Below, piece after piece: positions 48,111-57,311 of a stretch of 64,000 nt of DNA. Source of the DNA: Streptomyces liliifuscus (lineage in GTDB: Bacteria > Actinomycetota > Actinomycetes > Streptomycetales > Streptomycetaceae); NCBI RefSeq assembly GCF_016598615.1, contig NZ_CP066831.1, positions 9,052,001 through 9,116,000 of the forward strand, read 5' to 3'. The notes beneath the pieces were generated by a model. It had not been told where the DNA came from and did no database searches. It saw only the letters and a list, made by a program, of their open reading frames with translations. The translations under genes and the position numbers were made by a program. Position 1 is the first letter of the stretch; every line of letters starts with the position of its first letter.

Positions 48111-50576
48111 GTGGCTACGAGCGAGGAGAGCGGCGTGGCGCGGCGGCGGTTCGACATGGCGGACGCCGCGGTGGTGCTGCTGGACGCCCGCATGGCGGTG
48201 GCCGGCTGGACCGGCGACGCCGAGCGGCTGTTCGGCTATCGCCGGGCCGAGGTCGTCGGCCGGGCCGCGGCCGAGCTGCTGATGCCCGAGGACGCCGAGC
48301 GCCTGCCCGACCTGACCCGCCGCTGCGGCCGCAACGGCGGCTGGACCGGACTCCTCGCGGTGCGCCACCGCGACGGGCACCCCGTCGTCACCACGCTGCG
48401 GGTCGTCCCGGCCGTGGAGGCCGCCGAGGGGCCGCCGCGCTGGGTGGTGCTTGCCGCCGACTCGACCGGCGCCGCGGGCTGGGACATGAGCCGCTCGGTG
48501 CTGGAGCGGCTGGCCTCGCACTCACCCATCGGCATAGCGATCGTCGACGCGGACCTGCGGTACGTGTGGTCGAACGCGGCGCTGGAGCAGTTCGGCGGCG
48601 GACCCGCGCACCAGCGGATCGGGAAACGGCTCGCGGACATCCAGCCGGGTCTGAACGCGCAGGCCCTGGAGGCGGTGATGCGCCAGGTCCTGGAGACCGG
48701 TGAGGCCGTCGTCGGCTACGAACACGTCGGTACGGTCCGCTCGGCGCCGCACCGGGACACGGCCCACGCGATGTCGTTCACCCGGCTCGACGACGACCAC
48801 GGCAACCCGATCGGCGTGTACTACACCGTCGTGGACGTCACCGAGCGCTACCGGGCCCGCCAACGCCTCACCCTCCTGGACCAGGCCGGCAAGCGCCTCG
48901 GCCGAACCCTGGACGTCATGCGGACCGCCCAGGAGCTGGCCGACGTGGCGGTGCCGGGACTCGCCGACTTCGTCACCGTCGATCTGCTGGAGACCGTCCT
49001 CGAAGGCGGCGAGCCCGTCTCCGGGCCCCTGAGCGGGACGGACGCGGTGCCGCTGCGCCGGGCCGGCCACCAGTCGGTGAACGAGGGCGTCCCCGAGGCC
49101 GTGGTCGAGATCGGTGAAGTGGCCGCCTACGTGGCCGAAGCACCCCCGATCCGCGCGCTGACCGGCGGCACGTCCTGGATCGAGGAGCGGCTCGACCCGC
49201 TGGCCCCGGAATGGGCCACGGACATCGCGGGCGACCGGGCCGCCACCTTCCTCGACCTCGGACTGCACACCGCGATGATCGTGCCGGTGCGGGCCCGCGG
49301 CACCATGCTCGGGATCACCACGTTCTTCCGGCGCCACCGGCAGGACCCCTTCGACCAGGACGACCTGGGCCTGGCCGAGGAGGTCGTCGGCCGCGCGGCG
49401 CTGTCCCTCGACAACGCCCGCCGCTACACCCGGGAGCGCGACGCGGCCCTCGTGCTGCAGCGCCATCTGCTGCCGCACCGGCTCCCCGAGCAGGACGCGA
49501 TGGAGGTCGCCGCCTGCTACCGGCCGGCCGACGAGCTGACCGGACTCGGCGGCGACTGGTTCGACGTCATCCCGCTGTCGGGCGCGCGGGTCGCCCTGGT
49601 GGTGGGCGACGTCGTGGGCCACGGCATCGAGGCCGCCGCGGCCATGGGCCGGCTGAGAGCCGCCGTACAGACCCTCGCCGACCTGGACCTGCCGCCCGAG
49701 GAGGTGCTCGCCCACCTCGACGACCTGGTCGACCGGGCCGGATACGAGGACGACTCCGCGGCCCCGCGCGCCGACGGCGTACGGGCGAAGGGCGCCAGCT
49801 GTCTGTACGCGGTGTACGACCCGGTCGGCGGCCGGTGCTCCATGGCCGCCGCGGGCCACGGTCTGCCCGCGATCGTCGCCCCCGACGGCACGGTCGACTT
49901 CCCCGAGCTGCCGCCCGGACCCGCGCTCGGTGTGAGCGGCCCGCCCTTCGAGTCGGTCGAACTGCCGCTCGCGGAAGGCAGCGTGCTCGCCCTGTGCACC
50001 GACGGCCTGCTCGCCGCCGAGGGGCCCGCGCCGCAGCGGGACGCCGCCGCCGACCGGGAGCGGCTGCGCCGGGTGCTCGAACGGCGGGCGCCCAGCCTCG
50101 ACGACCGCTGCCAGGCCGTGGTGGAGGCACTGGTCCCGGCCCGCCCGCCGGACGACGTGGTGCTGCTGATGGCCCGCGCCCGCCGCCTCGACGCGCAACG
50201 GACGGTGTCCTGGGAACTGCCCAGCGACCCGGCGGCCGTCGCCGACGTACGCAAGCGGACGTCACGGCAGCTGTGCGAGTGGGGCCTGGACGAGCTGACC
50301 TTCACCACCGAACTCGTCGTCAGCGAACTCGTCACCAACGCCATCCGGCACGCCTCCGGGCCGATAAGACTGCGGCTGATCATGTCGCGGACCCTGGTCT
50401 GCGAGGTCTGGGACGCCAGCCCCACCGCCCCGCACCTGCGTCACCCGAAGACGACCGACGAGGGCGGCCGCGGCCTGTTCCTGGTCTCCCAGTTCACCCA
50501 GCGCTGGGGCACCCGCTACACCCAGGACGGCAAGATCATCTGGACCGAGCAGTCACTCACGGGCCCGGAGATCTGA
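48111..50576 (+). CDS. PAS-PAS-GAF-SpoIIE phosphatase with HATPase domain
   Basis: 821 residues. PAS1 ~15-110 (LLDARMAVAGWTGDAERLFG), PAS2 ~125-240 (HSPIGIAIVDADLRYVW), GAF ~250-430 (LLDQAGKRLGRTLDVMRTAQ), PP2C/SpoIIE ~445-670 with metal motifs GLGGDWFDVIPL and VGDVVGHGIEAAA, and a C-terminal RsbW-like HATPase ~695-815 (VVSELVTNAIRHASGPIRLR, GGRGLFLV). It probably dephosphorylates an anti-sigma-factor antagonist and may itself phosphorylate it, linking unknown PAS/GAF signals to sigma-factor control. GTG 48111 follows GGAGGGG. No sigma or antagonist gene is adjacent. Confidence 0.9.
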   Translation: MATSEESGVARRRFDMADAAVVLLDARMAVAGWTGDAERLFGYRRAEVVGRAAAELLMPEDAERLPDLTRRCGRNGGWTGLLAVRHRDGHPVVTTLRVVPAVEAAEGPPRWVVLAADSTGAAGWDMSRSVLERLASHSPIGIAIVDADLRYVWSNAALEQFGGGPAHQRIGKRLADIQPGLNAQALEAVMRQVLETGEAVVGYEHVGTVRSAPHRDTAHAMSFTRLDDDHGNPIGVYYTVVDVTERYRARQRLTLLDQAGKRLGRTLDVMRTAQELADVAVPGLADFVTVDLLETVLEGGEPVSGPLSGTDAVPLRRAGHQSVNEGVPEAVVEIGEVAAYVAEAPPIRALTGGTSWIEERLDPLAPEWATDIAGDRAATFLDLGLHTAMIVPVRARGTMLGITTFFRRHRQDPFDQDDLGLAEEVVGRAALSLDNARRYTRERDAALVLQRHLLPHRLPEQDAMEVAACYRPADELTGLGGDWFDVIPLSGARVALVVGDVVGHGIEAAAAMGRLRAAVQTLADLDLPPEEVLAHLDDLVDRAGYEDDSAAPRADGVRAKGASCLYAVYDPVGGRCSMAAAGHGLPAIVAPDGTVDFPELPPGPALGVSGPPFESVELPLAEGSVLALCTDGLLAAEGPAPQRDAAADRERLRRVLERRAPSLDDRCQAVVEALVPARPPDDVVLLMARARRLDAQRTVSWELPSDPAAVADVRKRTSRQLCEWGLDELTFTTELVVSELVTNAIRHASGPIRLRLIMSRTLVCEVWDASPTAPHLRHPKTTDEGGRGLFLVSQFTQRWGTRYTQDGKIIWTEQSLTGPEI

Positions 50577-50655
50577 GCGGCCGAGGGCTCTGAGCGGCCG
50601 AGGGCTCTGAGCGGGCCGAGGGTTCTGAGCGGGCCGGGGGCTCTGAGCGGGTCGG
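50573..50655 (+). repeat. Tandem repeat after the phosphatase gene
   Basis: Four full units of 17-18 bp, CTGAGCGGCCGAGGGCT with drift (CTGAGCGGGCCGAGGGTT and so on), plus a partial fifth. The first unit contains the TGA stop codon. Nothing else is seen in the 264-bp gap apart from AT-richer promoter DNA near 50717-50755. Confidence 0.75.
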
Positions 50656-50840
50656 CGTGGTGGCGCGACACGGTGGCGAGGCACCTCGGTGCGACACGTT
50701 TCCGCCCTCCCCGTTGTGCCTAACGGTGTATTAAGTCACTTTTGTCGCATAGTGCGTCCGGAGGTCTACCCCGGACCGGCCGCCCGCGCGCCCCCGCGGT
50801 TCACCTCCTCGTGCCCGTACCCAACGAGGAGTGACGCCTC

Positions 50841-53309
50841 ATGTCCGACACCGTGTCCCGGCGGTCCGTCCTGCGCCTGCTGGGCGGCGCGACCGCCGTC
50901 GCCCTGGCCGCGACCGCGGGGCCCCCGTCCCTCGCGCACGCGGCCGCCGCCCGGCGACAACCGGCCGCGGGCCCCCGCGTCGAGGGACTGCTCACCAAGC
51001 TCACCCTGGACGAGAAGCTCTCCCTGCTGCACGGCGCCACCGACCCCAAGGCCCTCGGCCAGGCCGGTTACGTGCCCGGCGTGGAACGGCTCGGCATCCC
51101 GCCGCTGCGCCTCGCCGACGGCCCCGCCGGAGTCCGCGTCAAGCAGCACGCCACCGCCCTGCCCGCGCCCGTCCTGCTCGCCGCCGCCTTCGATCCCGGT
51201 CTCGCCCGCCGCTACGGCCAGGTCATCGGCCGCGAGGGCCGAGCCCTCGGCCAGGACGTGCTGCTCTCCCCGATGGTCAACCTCATCCGCACCCCGTACG
51301 CGGGCCGCAATTTCGAGACGTTCAGCGAGGACCCGCTGCTCTCCGCCGACCTCGTGGCCGAGGAGATCAAGGGCATCCAGGGCGAGGGCCTCATCGCGAC
51401 CGTGAAGCACTACGCGATGAACAACCAGGAGAAGGACCGCGACTCCATCGACGTACGGGTCGACGAGCAGACCCTCAACGAGGTCGAGCTGCGCGCCTTC
51501 GAGGCCGCCGTCGGTGCCGGCGCCCGCGCGGTCATGGGCGCCTACAACAAGGTCAACGGCACCTACGCCTGCGAGAGCAAGGAACTGCTCACCGGCATCC
51601 TCCGCGACCGCTGGGGCTTCGAGGGCTGGGTGATGACCGACTGGCACGCGGCCCACAGCACGGTCGCCTCGCTCACCGCGGGCCTCGACATGGAGATGCC
51701 GAACGGCAAGTACTTCGGGGCCGCGCTGAAGACGGCCGTCCAGAACGGAAGCGTCTCCGAGGAGTACGTCGACCGGGCCGTGCGTCGCATCCTCACCACC
51801 ATGGACGACTTCGGGATGCTCGACGGCAGTGCCCCGCCCCGCCCGGCACGCAACCCTTCGGCGGGCGCGGCGGTCGCCCTGGAGGTCGCCAAGGCGGGTG
51901 CCACCCTCCTGCACAACAGGAGCGGCATGCTGCCCCTGACCGGCGAGGCGGCCCGCAGCATCGCCGTCGTCGGCCCCACCGGCTCGCTGCCCTTCGTCAG
52001 TGGCGGCGGCAGCGCCCACGTCGTCCCCGACCACGCCGAGCGACCCCTGGACGCCATCAAGTCCCGCGCGGGACAAGGCGCCCAGGTGTCCTACGCGCTC
52101 GGCGAGGACCTCTTCGGCAAGCCCCTGCCCGAGGACGCGCTCACCGAGGGCATCGACCCGGAGGGCCAGCGGGTCGCCGCCGGGAAGACCTGGACGTACA
52201 AGGGGACGCTCACCGTCGAGGACGACGACGAGTGGACCTTCGTCGTCCACTACTCCGGCACACGGCCCAAGGTGCTCCTCGACGGCGTCGACCTCTTCCC
52301 GGTGGCGACCGGGCTCGCGGAGTACTTCGCGGGCGGTCTGGTGTCGGCCGCGCCCGACGGCCTCGCGGTGCGCCGCAGGACGCTCGGTCTCGCCCCCGGA
52401 GAGCACCGGGTCGAGATCACCGCGAAGGGCGGCGCCCAGGGACAGACGTTCCGGCTGCGGCACGTCACCGGCGCCACCCGCGCCCAGGACGTCGCCGAGG
52501 CGGTCAAGGCGGCCCGGGCCGCGGAGAGCGTCGTGCTCTTCGCGTACGAGGACGCCACCGAGAACCAGGACCGCACGACCCTCGCGCTCCCCGGCCACCA
52601 GGTCGGGCTGATCGAGGCGGTGACGGCGGTGAACCCCCGTACGACCGTCGTCCTCAACACCTCCTCCTCGACGTCGATGCCGTGGCTGGAGCGCACCGCC
52701 GCCGTGCTGCAGATGTACTACCCGGGCCAGGAGGGCGCGGCCGCCACCGCCGCCGTCCTGTTCGGCGACTGCGACCCCGGCGGACGGCTCACCCAGACCT
52801 TCCCGGTGGACGACGACCACCACCCGGTCGCGGGCGACACACGCCGCTACCCGGGTGTGAACGGCGTCGAGGAGTACTCGGAGGGCGTCCACGTCGGCCA
52901 CCGCTGGTACGACGCCGAGGACGTGCGGCCGCTGTTCCCGTTCGGGCACGGACTCTCGTACACCTCCTTCGTGTACGAGGACCTGGGACTGGAGCGGACC
53001 GGGGACGGGCTTGAGGTGGCGTTCACCGTGCGGAACACGGGACGGCGGGCCGGGGTCGACATCCCGCAGGTCTATGTGGGCCCTTCGCCGGACCTCCGAC
53101 TCGACAGGGCCGAAAAGGTGTTGGGCGGCTATCAGCGGCTCACGCTGGCGGCGGGGGAGTCGCGCAGGGTCACCGTGCGCATCGAGGAGCGCACGCTCTC
53201 CTCGTGGAACGCCGAGCGGCACGGCTGGGTGCTCGGCACCGGGACGCGGACCGTCTGGGTGGGGGCCTCGGCGGGTGAACCGCGCCTCAGCGGGAGGGTG
53301 CGGGTGTGA
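50841..53309 (+). CDS. Secreted GH3-family glycosidase with PA14 domain
   Basis: 822 residues. Tat signal SRRSVLRLLGGATAVALAAT; GH3 N-terminal barrel ~50-320 with KHYAMNNQEKDRDSIDV and nucleophile Asp267 in VMTDWHAAHS; GH3 C-domain split by a PA14 module ~430-570 (TWTYKGTLTVEDDDEWTFVV); fibronectin-III-like cap ~720-820 (VAFTVRNTGRRAGVDIPQVY). Such enzymes remove terminal beta-glucose or xylose from oligosaccharides outside the cell. The acid/base residue cannot be placed confidently. ATG 50841 follows GAGGAG. No carbohydrate importer gene adjoins it. Confidence 0.9.
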   Translation: MSDTVSRRSVLRLLGGATAVALAATAGPPSLAHAAAARRQPAAGPRVEGLLTKLTLDEKLSLLHGATDPKALGQAGYVPGVERLGIPPLRLADGPAGVRVKQHATALPAPVLLAAAFDPGLARRYGQVIGREGRALGQDVLLSPMVNLIRTPYAGRNFETFSEDPLLSADLVAEEIKGIQGEGLIATVKHYAMNNQEKDRDSIDVRVDEQTLNEVELRAFEAAVGAGARAVMGAYNKVNGTYACESKELLTGILRDRWGFEGWVMTDWHAAHSTVASLTAGLDMEMPNGKYFGAALKTAVQNGSVSEEYVDRAVRRILTTMDDFGMLDGSAPPRPARNPSAGAAVALEVAKAGATLLHNRSGMLPLTGEAARSIAVVGPTGSLPFVSGGGSAHVVPDHAERPLDAIKSRAGQGAQVSYALGEDLFGKPLPEDALTEGIDPEGQRVAAGKTWTYKGTLTVEDDDEWTFVVHYSGTRPKVLLDGVDLFPVATGLAEYFAGGLVSAAPDGLAVRRRTLGLAPGEHRVEITAKGGAQGQTFRLRHVTGATRAQDVAEAVKAARAAESVVLFAYEDATENQDRTTLALPGHQVGLIEAVTAVNPRTTVVLNTSSSTSMPWLERTAAVLQMYYPGQEGAAATAAVLFGDCDPGGRLTQTFPVDDDHHPVAGDTRRYPGVNGVEEYSEGVHVGHRWYDAEDVRPLFPFGHGLSYTSFVYEDLGLERTGDGLEVAFTVRNTGRRAGVDIPQVYVGPSPDLRLDRAEKVLGGYQRLTLAAGESRRVTVRIEERTLSSWNAERHGWVLGTGTRTVWVGASAGEPRLSGRVRV

Positions 53310-53350
53310 GGCCCAGGGGACACAGTGACGTCCAAGTGACCGGGTAGGCT

Positions 53351-53386
53351 GCCCGGCGTGCGCTCGGCCCCGAGCGCACGCCGGGC
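53351..53386 (+). other. 17-bp leader hairpin before dedA
   Basis: GCCCGGCGTGCGCTCGG-CC-CCGAGCGCACGCCGGGC, a perfect 17-bp stem with a 2-nt loop. A TAGGCT -10 candidate at 53345-53350 directly precedes it, so it would open the dedA mRNA or else terminate the GH3 transcript. Confidence 0.65.
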
Positions 53387-53422
53387 CAGGTCCGGCTCAC
53401 GGTGAATCGGGAGGAACCGGCG

Positions 53423-54085
53423 TTGCACGTCCAGGAGTGGCTAGAGACCGTGCCTGCGGTCAGCATCTACGCGCTGGTGGGCGTGGTCATCGGCCTGGAG
53501 AGCCTGGGCATTCCGCTGCCGGGCGAGATCATCCTCGTCTCCGCGGCGCTGCTCGCCTCCCAGCACGGTGACATCAACCCCGTCGTCCTCGGCGCCTGCG
53601 CCGTCGCCGGCGCGATCATCGGTGACTCCATCGGCTACGCCATCGGCCGCAAGGGCGGACGCCCACTGCTTGCATGGCTCGGCGCGAAATTCCCGAGGCA
53701 CTTCAGCGAGGGCCATATCGCCACCGCCGAGAAGTCCTTCGAGAAGTGGGGCATGTGGGCCGTGTTCTTCGGCCGCTTCGTCGCCCTGCTGCGGATCTTC
53801 GCGGGCCCGCTCGCGGGTGTGCTGCGCATGCCGTACTGGAAGTTCCTGACCGCCAACGTCCTCGGCGGCATCCTCTGGGCCGGCGGCACCACCGCGGTCA
53901 TCTACTACGTCGGCGTCGTCGCCGAGTCCTGGCTCAAGCGCTTCTCCTGGCTCGGCCTGGTCCTGGCCCTCCTCATCGGCCTCACCTCGATGCTGGTCCT
54001 CAAGCGCAAGGCGAAGAAGGTCTCGGCAGAGCGAGAGGCAGAGCGGCCGGCGGCCGAGCGCGAGCCGATCCCGGCGACGGACTAG
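53423..54085 (+). CDS. DedA-family membrane protein
   Basis: 220 residues, VTT domain. LESLGIPLPGEIILVSAALL (re-entrant-type segment with acidic residue), GDSIGYAIGRKGGRPLL, and FFGRFVALLRIFAGPLAGVLRM are classic DedA. These proteins are needed for membrane homeostasis and are linked to lipid-carrier recycling (UptA/PopT) and peptide resistance. TTG 53423 is chosen because GGGAGGAA lies 8 nt upstream; the in-frame GTG at 53402 has none. The C-terminal 30 residues are charged. Confidence 0.88.
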   Translation: MHVQEWLETVPAVSIYALVGVVIGLESLGIPLPGEIILVSAALLASQHGDINPVVLGACAVAGAIIGDSIGYAIGRKGGRPLLAWLGAKFPRHFSEGHIATAEKSFEKWGMWAVFFGRFVALLRIFAGPLAGVLRMPYWKFLTANVLGGILWAGGTTAVIYYVGVVAESWLKRFSWLGLVLALLIGLTSMLVLKRKAKKVSAEREAERPAAEREPIPATD

Positions 54086-54117
54086 GGGACAAGGGGGCCG
54101 CGCCCGGCAAAGGGCGT

Positions 54118-54155
54118 AGCCCTTTCAGGGGCGCGGGGAACTGCGCGGCCAGCCA
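54118..54155 (-). repeat. Intergenic hairpin repeat, copy 3 (inverted)
   Basis: On the minus strand this reads GGCTGGCCGCGCAGTTCCCC then GCGCCCCTGAAAGGGC, the same element as copies 1 and 2, here between the convergent dedA and carbonic-anhydrase-like genes. Confidence 0.75.
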
Positions 54156-54183
54156 CAGACGGCCCGCAGCCCGCAACGAGCAC

Positions 54184-54714
54184 TCAGCCCCCGTGCGCTT
54201 CCCGGTGCGCCTTCGCAAGCTCCACATACAACGTCCCGTTCAGCGAAACACCCTCCCGCTCCTCCTTCGTGAGCTCCCGCTTCACCTTGGCGGGCACACC
54301 CGCGACGAGCGACCCCGGCGGCACCCGCATCCCCTGCGGGACAAGCGCCTGCGCGGCAACCAGCGACCCCGCCCCGATCACCGCCCCGTTGAGAATCGTC
54401 GCCCCCATCCCGACCAGACAGTCGTCCTCGACAGTGGCACCGTGCACCACGGCGTTGTGCCCGATCGACACCCGCTCCCCGACGGTCACGGGGAACCCGG
54501 GGTCGACATGCAGCGTGCAGTTGTCCTGCACGTTGCTGTCCGCGCCGATGACAATGGGCCCGCACTCGGCCCGCAGCACCGCCCCGTACCAGACGCTCGC
54601 GCCCGGGTGCAGCGTCACCTCGCCGAGCACCACGGACATCGGGGCGACGAACGCCTCCTGATCCACCTTCGGATCCTTGCCGCCCACGCCCGCGATCAGC
54701 GCCTCGTGCGTCAT
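54184..54714 (-). CDS. Gamma-class carbonic anhydrase-like protein
   Basis: 176 residues, left-handed beta-helix of hexapeptide repeats (VAPMSVVLGEVTLHPGASVW). Three zinc-ligand His are visible in CTLHVD and SIGHNAVVHGA, so carbonic anhydrase or related hydrolase activity is possible; many such proteins (YrdA/PaaY) have other roles. A helical tail LTKEEREGVSLNGTLYVELA closes the trimer. ATG 54714 follows GAGGAGA. Divergent from a second beta-helix protein on the other strand. Confidence 0.88.
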   Translation of the reverse strand: MTHEALIAGVGGKDPKVDQEAFVAPMSVVLGEVTLHPGASVWYGAVLRAECGPIVIGADSNVQDNCTLHVDPGFPVTVGERVSIGHNAVVHGATVEDDCLVGMGATILNGAVIGAGSLVAAQALVPQGMRVPPGSLVAGVPAKVKRELTKEEREGVSLNGTLYVELAKAHREAHGG

Positions 54715-54833
54715 CGCCGTCTCCTCGTTCTCGTTGGTACCGGCACCGTAAGGGATGCGGCCACCCCACGGTGGGGCGAAGATCACAGGCTGCCGAGCTC
54801 ATGGGCGGACGTCACGCTGAGTACGGTGAGCGG

Positions 54834-55619
54834 GTGCCCAAGCGCAAGAACACGTTCTCATCCCGGCGGCGCCGACTCGTCCAGCGAGCCGTCCACGCGG
54901 GCTGGTCCTGGGTGCAACGAACGGGCGCGGTGACCGCCGAGCGGCCCGGCCGACTGCACTTCGGGGCGATGGGAACAGGTACCAGGCTGGCCTTCCCGCA
55001 GGGCACCGTCTTCGGTGAGCCGTGGATCCATCTCGGCGACCACTGCATCATCGCCGAACAGGTCACTCTGACCGCCGGGCTGATGCCCGACCTCGATCTC
55101 GGCCCGGACCCCATCCTCCGCATCGGCGACGGTGTCGTCCTCGGCCGGGGCAGCCATGTCATCGCCGACACGACGGTCACGATCGGCAGCGACTGCTACT
55201 TCGGTCCGTACGTCTACGTGACGTCCACCAACCACTCGTACGACGATCCCCACGAGCCCATCGGCAAGCAGTGGCCGCGGATGGAGCCGGTGGAGATCGG
55301 CCCGGGCTGCTGGATCGGCACGGGCGCGGTGATCCTGCCCGGCGCGCGCATCGGGCGGAACGTCGTGGTGGCGGCCGGCGCGGTCGTACGCGGAGTCGTG
55401 CCCGACCACGCGGTGGTGGCCGGGGCGCCGGCCAGGGTCGTACGCCGCTGGACCCCGAGCGACGGCTGGCAGCCGCCGCTGCGCACGCCCGCGCCGGTGC
55501 CGATTCCCGACGGGGTCACCCCGGAGCAGCTGCTCGCTCTGGCGGAGCTGGACGCGGAGAGCATCGCCGGGCTGCGGGCCGTCGAGGACGCCCACGAGGA
55601 CGTCCGAGCCGAGTCCTGA
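54834..55619 (+). CDS. Beta-helix acyltransferase
   Basis: 261 residues. A basic, helical N-terminus of about 40 residues precedes hexapeptide repeats (HLGDHCIIAEQVTLTAG, HVIADTTVTIGSDCYFG, WIGTGAVILPGARIGRNVVV) ending VVAGAPARVVRRW, the classical end of the sugar O-acetyltransferase family. The acceptor His is present in TNHSYDDPHEPI. It probably acetylates a sugar or polysaccharide; the tail after residue 220 is family-specific. The GTG at 54834 follows TACGGT (54822-54827) at leaderless distance. Confidence 0.82.
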   Translation: MPKRKNTFSSRRRRLVQRAVHAGWSWVQRTGAVTAERPGRLHFGAMGTGTRLAFPQGTVFGEPWIHLGDHCIIAEQVTLTAGLMPDLDLGPDPILRIGDGVVLGRGSHVIADTTVTIGSDCYFGPYVYVTSTNHSYDDPHEPIGKQWPRMEPVEIGPGCWIGTGAVILPGARIGRNVVVAAGAVVRGVVPDHAVVAGAPARVVRRWTPSDGWQPPLRTPAPVPIPDGVTPEQLLALAELDAESIAGLRAVEDAHEDVRAES

Positions 55620-55703
55620 CCGGCCGGGATCCGGTCCGAGACGCTGCTGCCCGAGGCCGGTCGACAAGCGGCGCGGCACCTCGAAACCGCGCCCGGTCGT
55701 GGC

Positions 55704-56555
55704 TCAGCCCGTGGCGAGCAGCACTGTGCCCACCAGTGCCAGGCCCGCGCCCGCCGCCTGGATCCCGCGCAGCCGCTCGCTGAGGAAGCCGCGCGCGGCG
55801 AGGGCCGTCACGACCGGGCAGAGCGAGGCGAGGACGGCGGCCACGGTGACCGGTCCGTGCTGGGCGGCCAGTGAGTACGTCCCGTTGGCGGCCACGTCCG
55901 CGAGGCCGACGAACGCCAGGGCCGGAACGGACTCCCACGCGATCCTGGGGGGAGGCACGCTGCCGCGCCGGACGGCGACGTACAGGGCCGTGCCTCCCGT
56001 GACCACGTTCGTGACGCGCTGTACGAACAGGGCGAGGAAGAGGCCGGTGAGGGTGGACGACGCCTCGGCGATCAGGGCCATCACCGCGCCGAACCCGAAC
56101 GCCGCGACCAGGGTGAGCAGCACGGCCTGCCGCTGCACGGGGGCGCCCCTGAAGTGCGGTCCGCCCGCGAGGACGACCCCTACGACGGCGACCGCGATGC
56201 CCGCGAACTGCACCAGGCCCGGGCGCTCGCCGAGAACGAGGCCGACCGCCACGGGGACGGCGATGCTGAGCGAGGCGAGCGGCGAGACGACGCCCATCGG
56301 GCCGAGCGCGAGCGCCTTGTAGAAGGCCAGCATCCCGACGGGCCCGACGAGCCCCGCCGCCACCGCGAACCACAGCCGCGGTCCCGCCTCGCTCCAGGCG
56401 CCGGTCACTAGGACGATCGCGCCGAGTACGACGGCGGCGATCGACTGGGAGACGACCACGACCGTCAGCGCGGGCGTACGTCGTGCCAGCAACCCTCCGC
56501 CGAAGTCGGCCAGCCCCCACAGGAGGCTTGTGGCCAGGGCGAAGAGCGCTGTCAT
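55704..56555 (-). CDS. EamA/DMT-family transporter
   Basis: 283 residues, ten hydrophobic segments with the EamA duplication: ATSLLWGLADFGGGLLAR at the start, AFYKALALGPMGVVSPLASL in the first repeat and AAQHGPVTVAAVLASL in the second. It should export a small molecule. Divergent from an XRE-cupin regulator with an AGTTC-type dyad pair in between, so it is very likely that regulator's target. ATG 56555. Confidence 0.85.
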   Translation of the reverse strand: MTALFALATSLLWGLADFGGGLLARRTPALTVVVVSQSIAAVVLGAIVLVTGAWSEAGPRLWFAVAAGLVGPVGMLAFYKALALGPMGVVSPLASLSIAVPVAVGLVLGERPGLVQFAGIAVAVVGVVLAGGPHFRGAPVQRQAVLLTLVAAFGFGAVMALIAEASSTLTGLFLALFVQRVTNVVTGGTALYVAVRRGSVPPPRIAWESVPALAFVGLADVAANGTYSLAAQHGPVTVAAVLASLCPVVTALAARGFLSERLRGIQAAGAGLALVGTVLLATG

Positions 56556-56572
56556 CGGATGCCTCGCAGTAC

Positions 56573-56622
56573 AGTTCGATGAACGATTCGGTGCACCACA
56601 CCGTAGTTCAGTTCATTGAACT
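56573..56622. promoter_or_regulatory. Two related dyads between the EamA and XRE-cupin genes
   Basis: AGTTCGATGAACG (56573-56585, GTTC/GAAC arms) and AGTTCATTGAACT (56610-56622, perfect 6-bp arms). Both share the AGTTCnnTGAAC theme; a third half-site, TTGAACGAT, lies at 56639. Probable XRE-cupin binding sites. Confidence 0.55.
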
Positions 56623-56665
56623 CTGTCATCCAGAATATTGAACGATCTCATGGGAGTCGAGCCTC

Positions 56666-57268
56666 ATGAGAACCACGAGAACAATTGGACGGAAAGTGTC
56701 GGACCTCGACCTGCTGACCCAGTCCCTGGCGCGCAACGTCAAGCGCTGGCGCACCGAGCGCAACTTCACCCTGGACGCGCTCGCCGCCCGCGCGGGGGTC
56801 AGTCGCGGCATGCTCATCCAGATCGAGCAGGCCCGGACCAACCCCAGCCTCGGCACCGTCGTCAAGATCGGTGACGCGCTCGGCATCAGCATCACCACAC
56901 TGCTCGACTACGAGCAGGGCCCGAAGGTCAGGATCGTCCCGGCCGACCAGGCCGTGCGGCTCTGGCACACCGACGCGGGCAGCTACAACCGGCTCCTCGC
57001 GGGCACCGAGGCACCCGGCCCGCTGGAGATGTGGGACTGGCTGCTCATGCCGGGCGAGGGCAGCCCCTCCGACCCCCACCCCGCGGGCACGGTCGAGCTC
57101 CTCCATGTCACGAAGGGCGAGCTGACGCTGACCGTCGACGGCACGGAGTACCGCGTCCCCGCGGGCGCGAGCGTCTCCTTCGAGGCCAACACCCCTCACA
57201 CGTACGCCAATTCGGGCGACGAACCGCTGGAGATGGTCATGGCCGTGTCGGTCCCGGGCGTGCACTGA
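56666..57268 (+). CDS. XRE-family regulator with C-terminal cupin
   Basis: 200 residues. Helix-turn-helix RTERNFTLDALAARAGVSRG followed by MLIQIEQARTNPSLGTVVKI, then a one-domain cupin with SDPHPAGTVELLHVTKGELT and VPAGASVSFEANTPHTYAN holding the His ligands. This architecture often senses small metabolites (amino acids, putrescine) and controls a linked exporter or catabolic gene. ATG 56666 has GGGAG at 9 nt; a GTG at 56696 is the alternative. The divergent EamA gene is the expected target. Confidence 0.87.
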   Translation: MRTTRTIGRKVSDLDLLTQSLARNVKRWRTERNFTLDALAARAGVSRGMLIQIEQARTNPSLGTVVKIGDALGISITTLLDYEQGPKVRIVPADQAVRLWHTDAGSYNRLLAGTEAPGPLEMWDWLLMPGEGSPSDPHPAGTVELLHVTKGELTLTVDGTEYRVPAGASVSFEANTPHTYANSGDEPLEMVMAVSVPGVH

Positions 57269-57311
57269 GGCCCTCGTCCGGTGCCGTGCGCACGGCTGTT
57301 AGCGTGCCGTC

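Noticed and set aside
50573..50655. CRISPR-like array
   Set aside because: Units are contiguous with no spacers, and no cas gene is nearby.
50766..53222. 818-codon open frame opposite the GH3 gene
   Set aside because: No recognisable domain; the GH3 frame has signal, active site and PA14 module.
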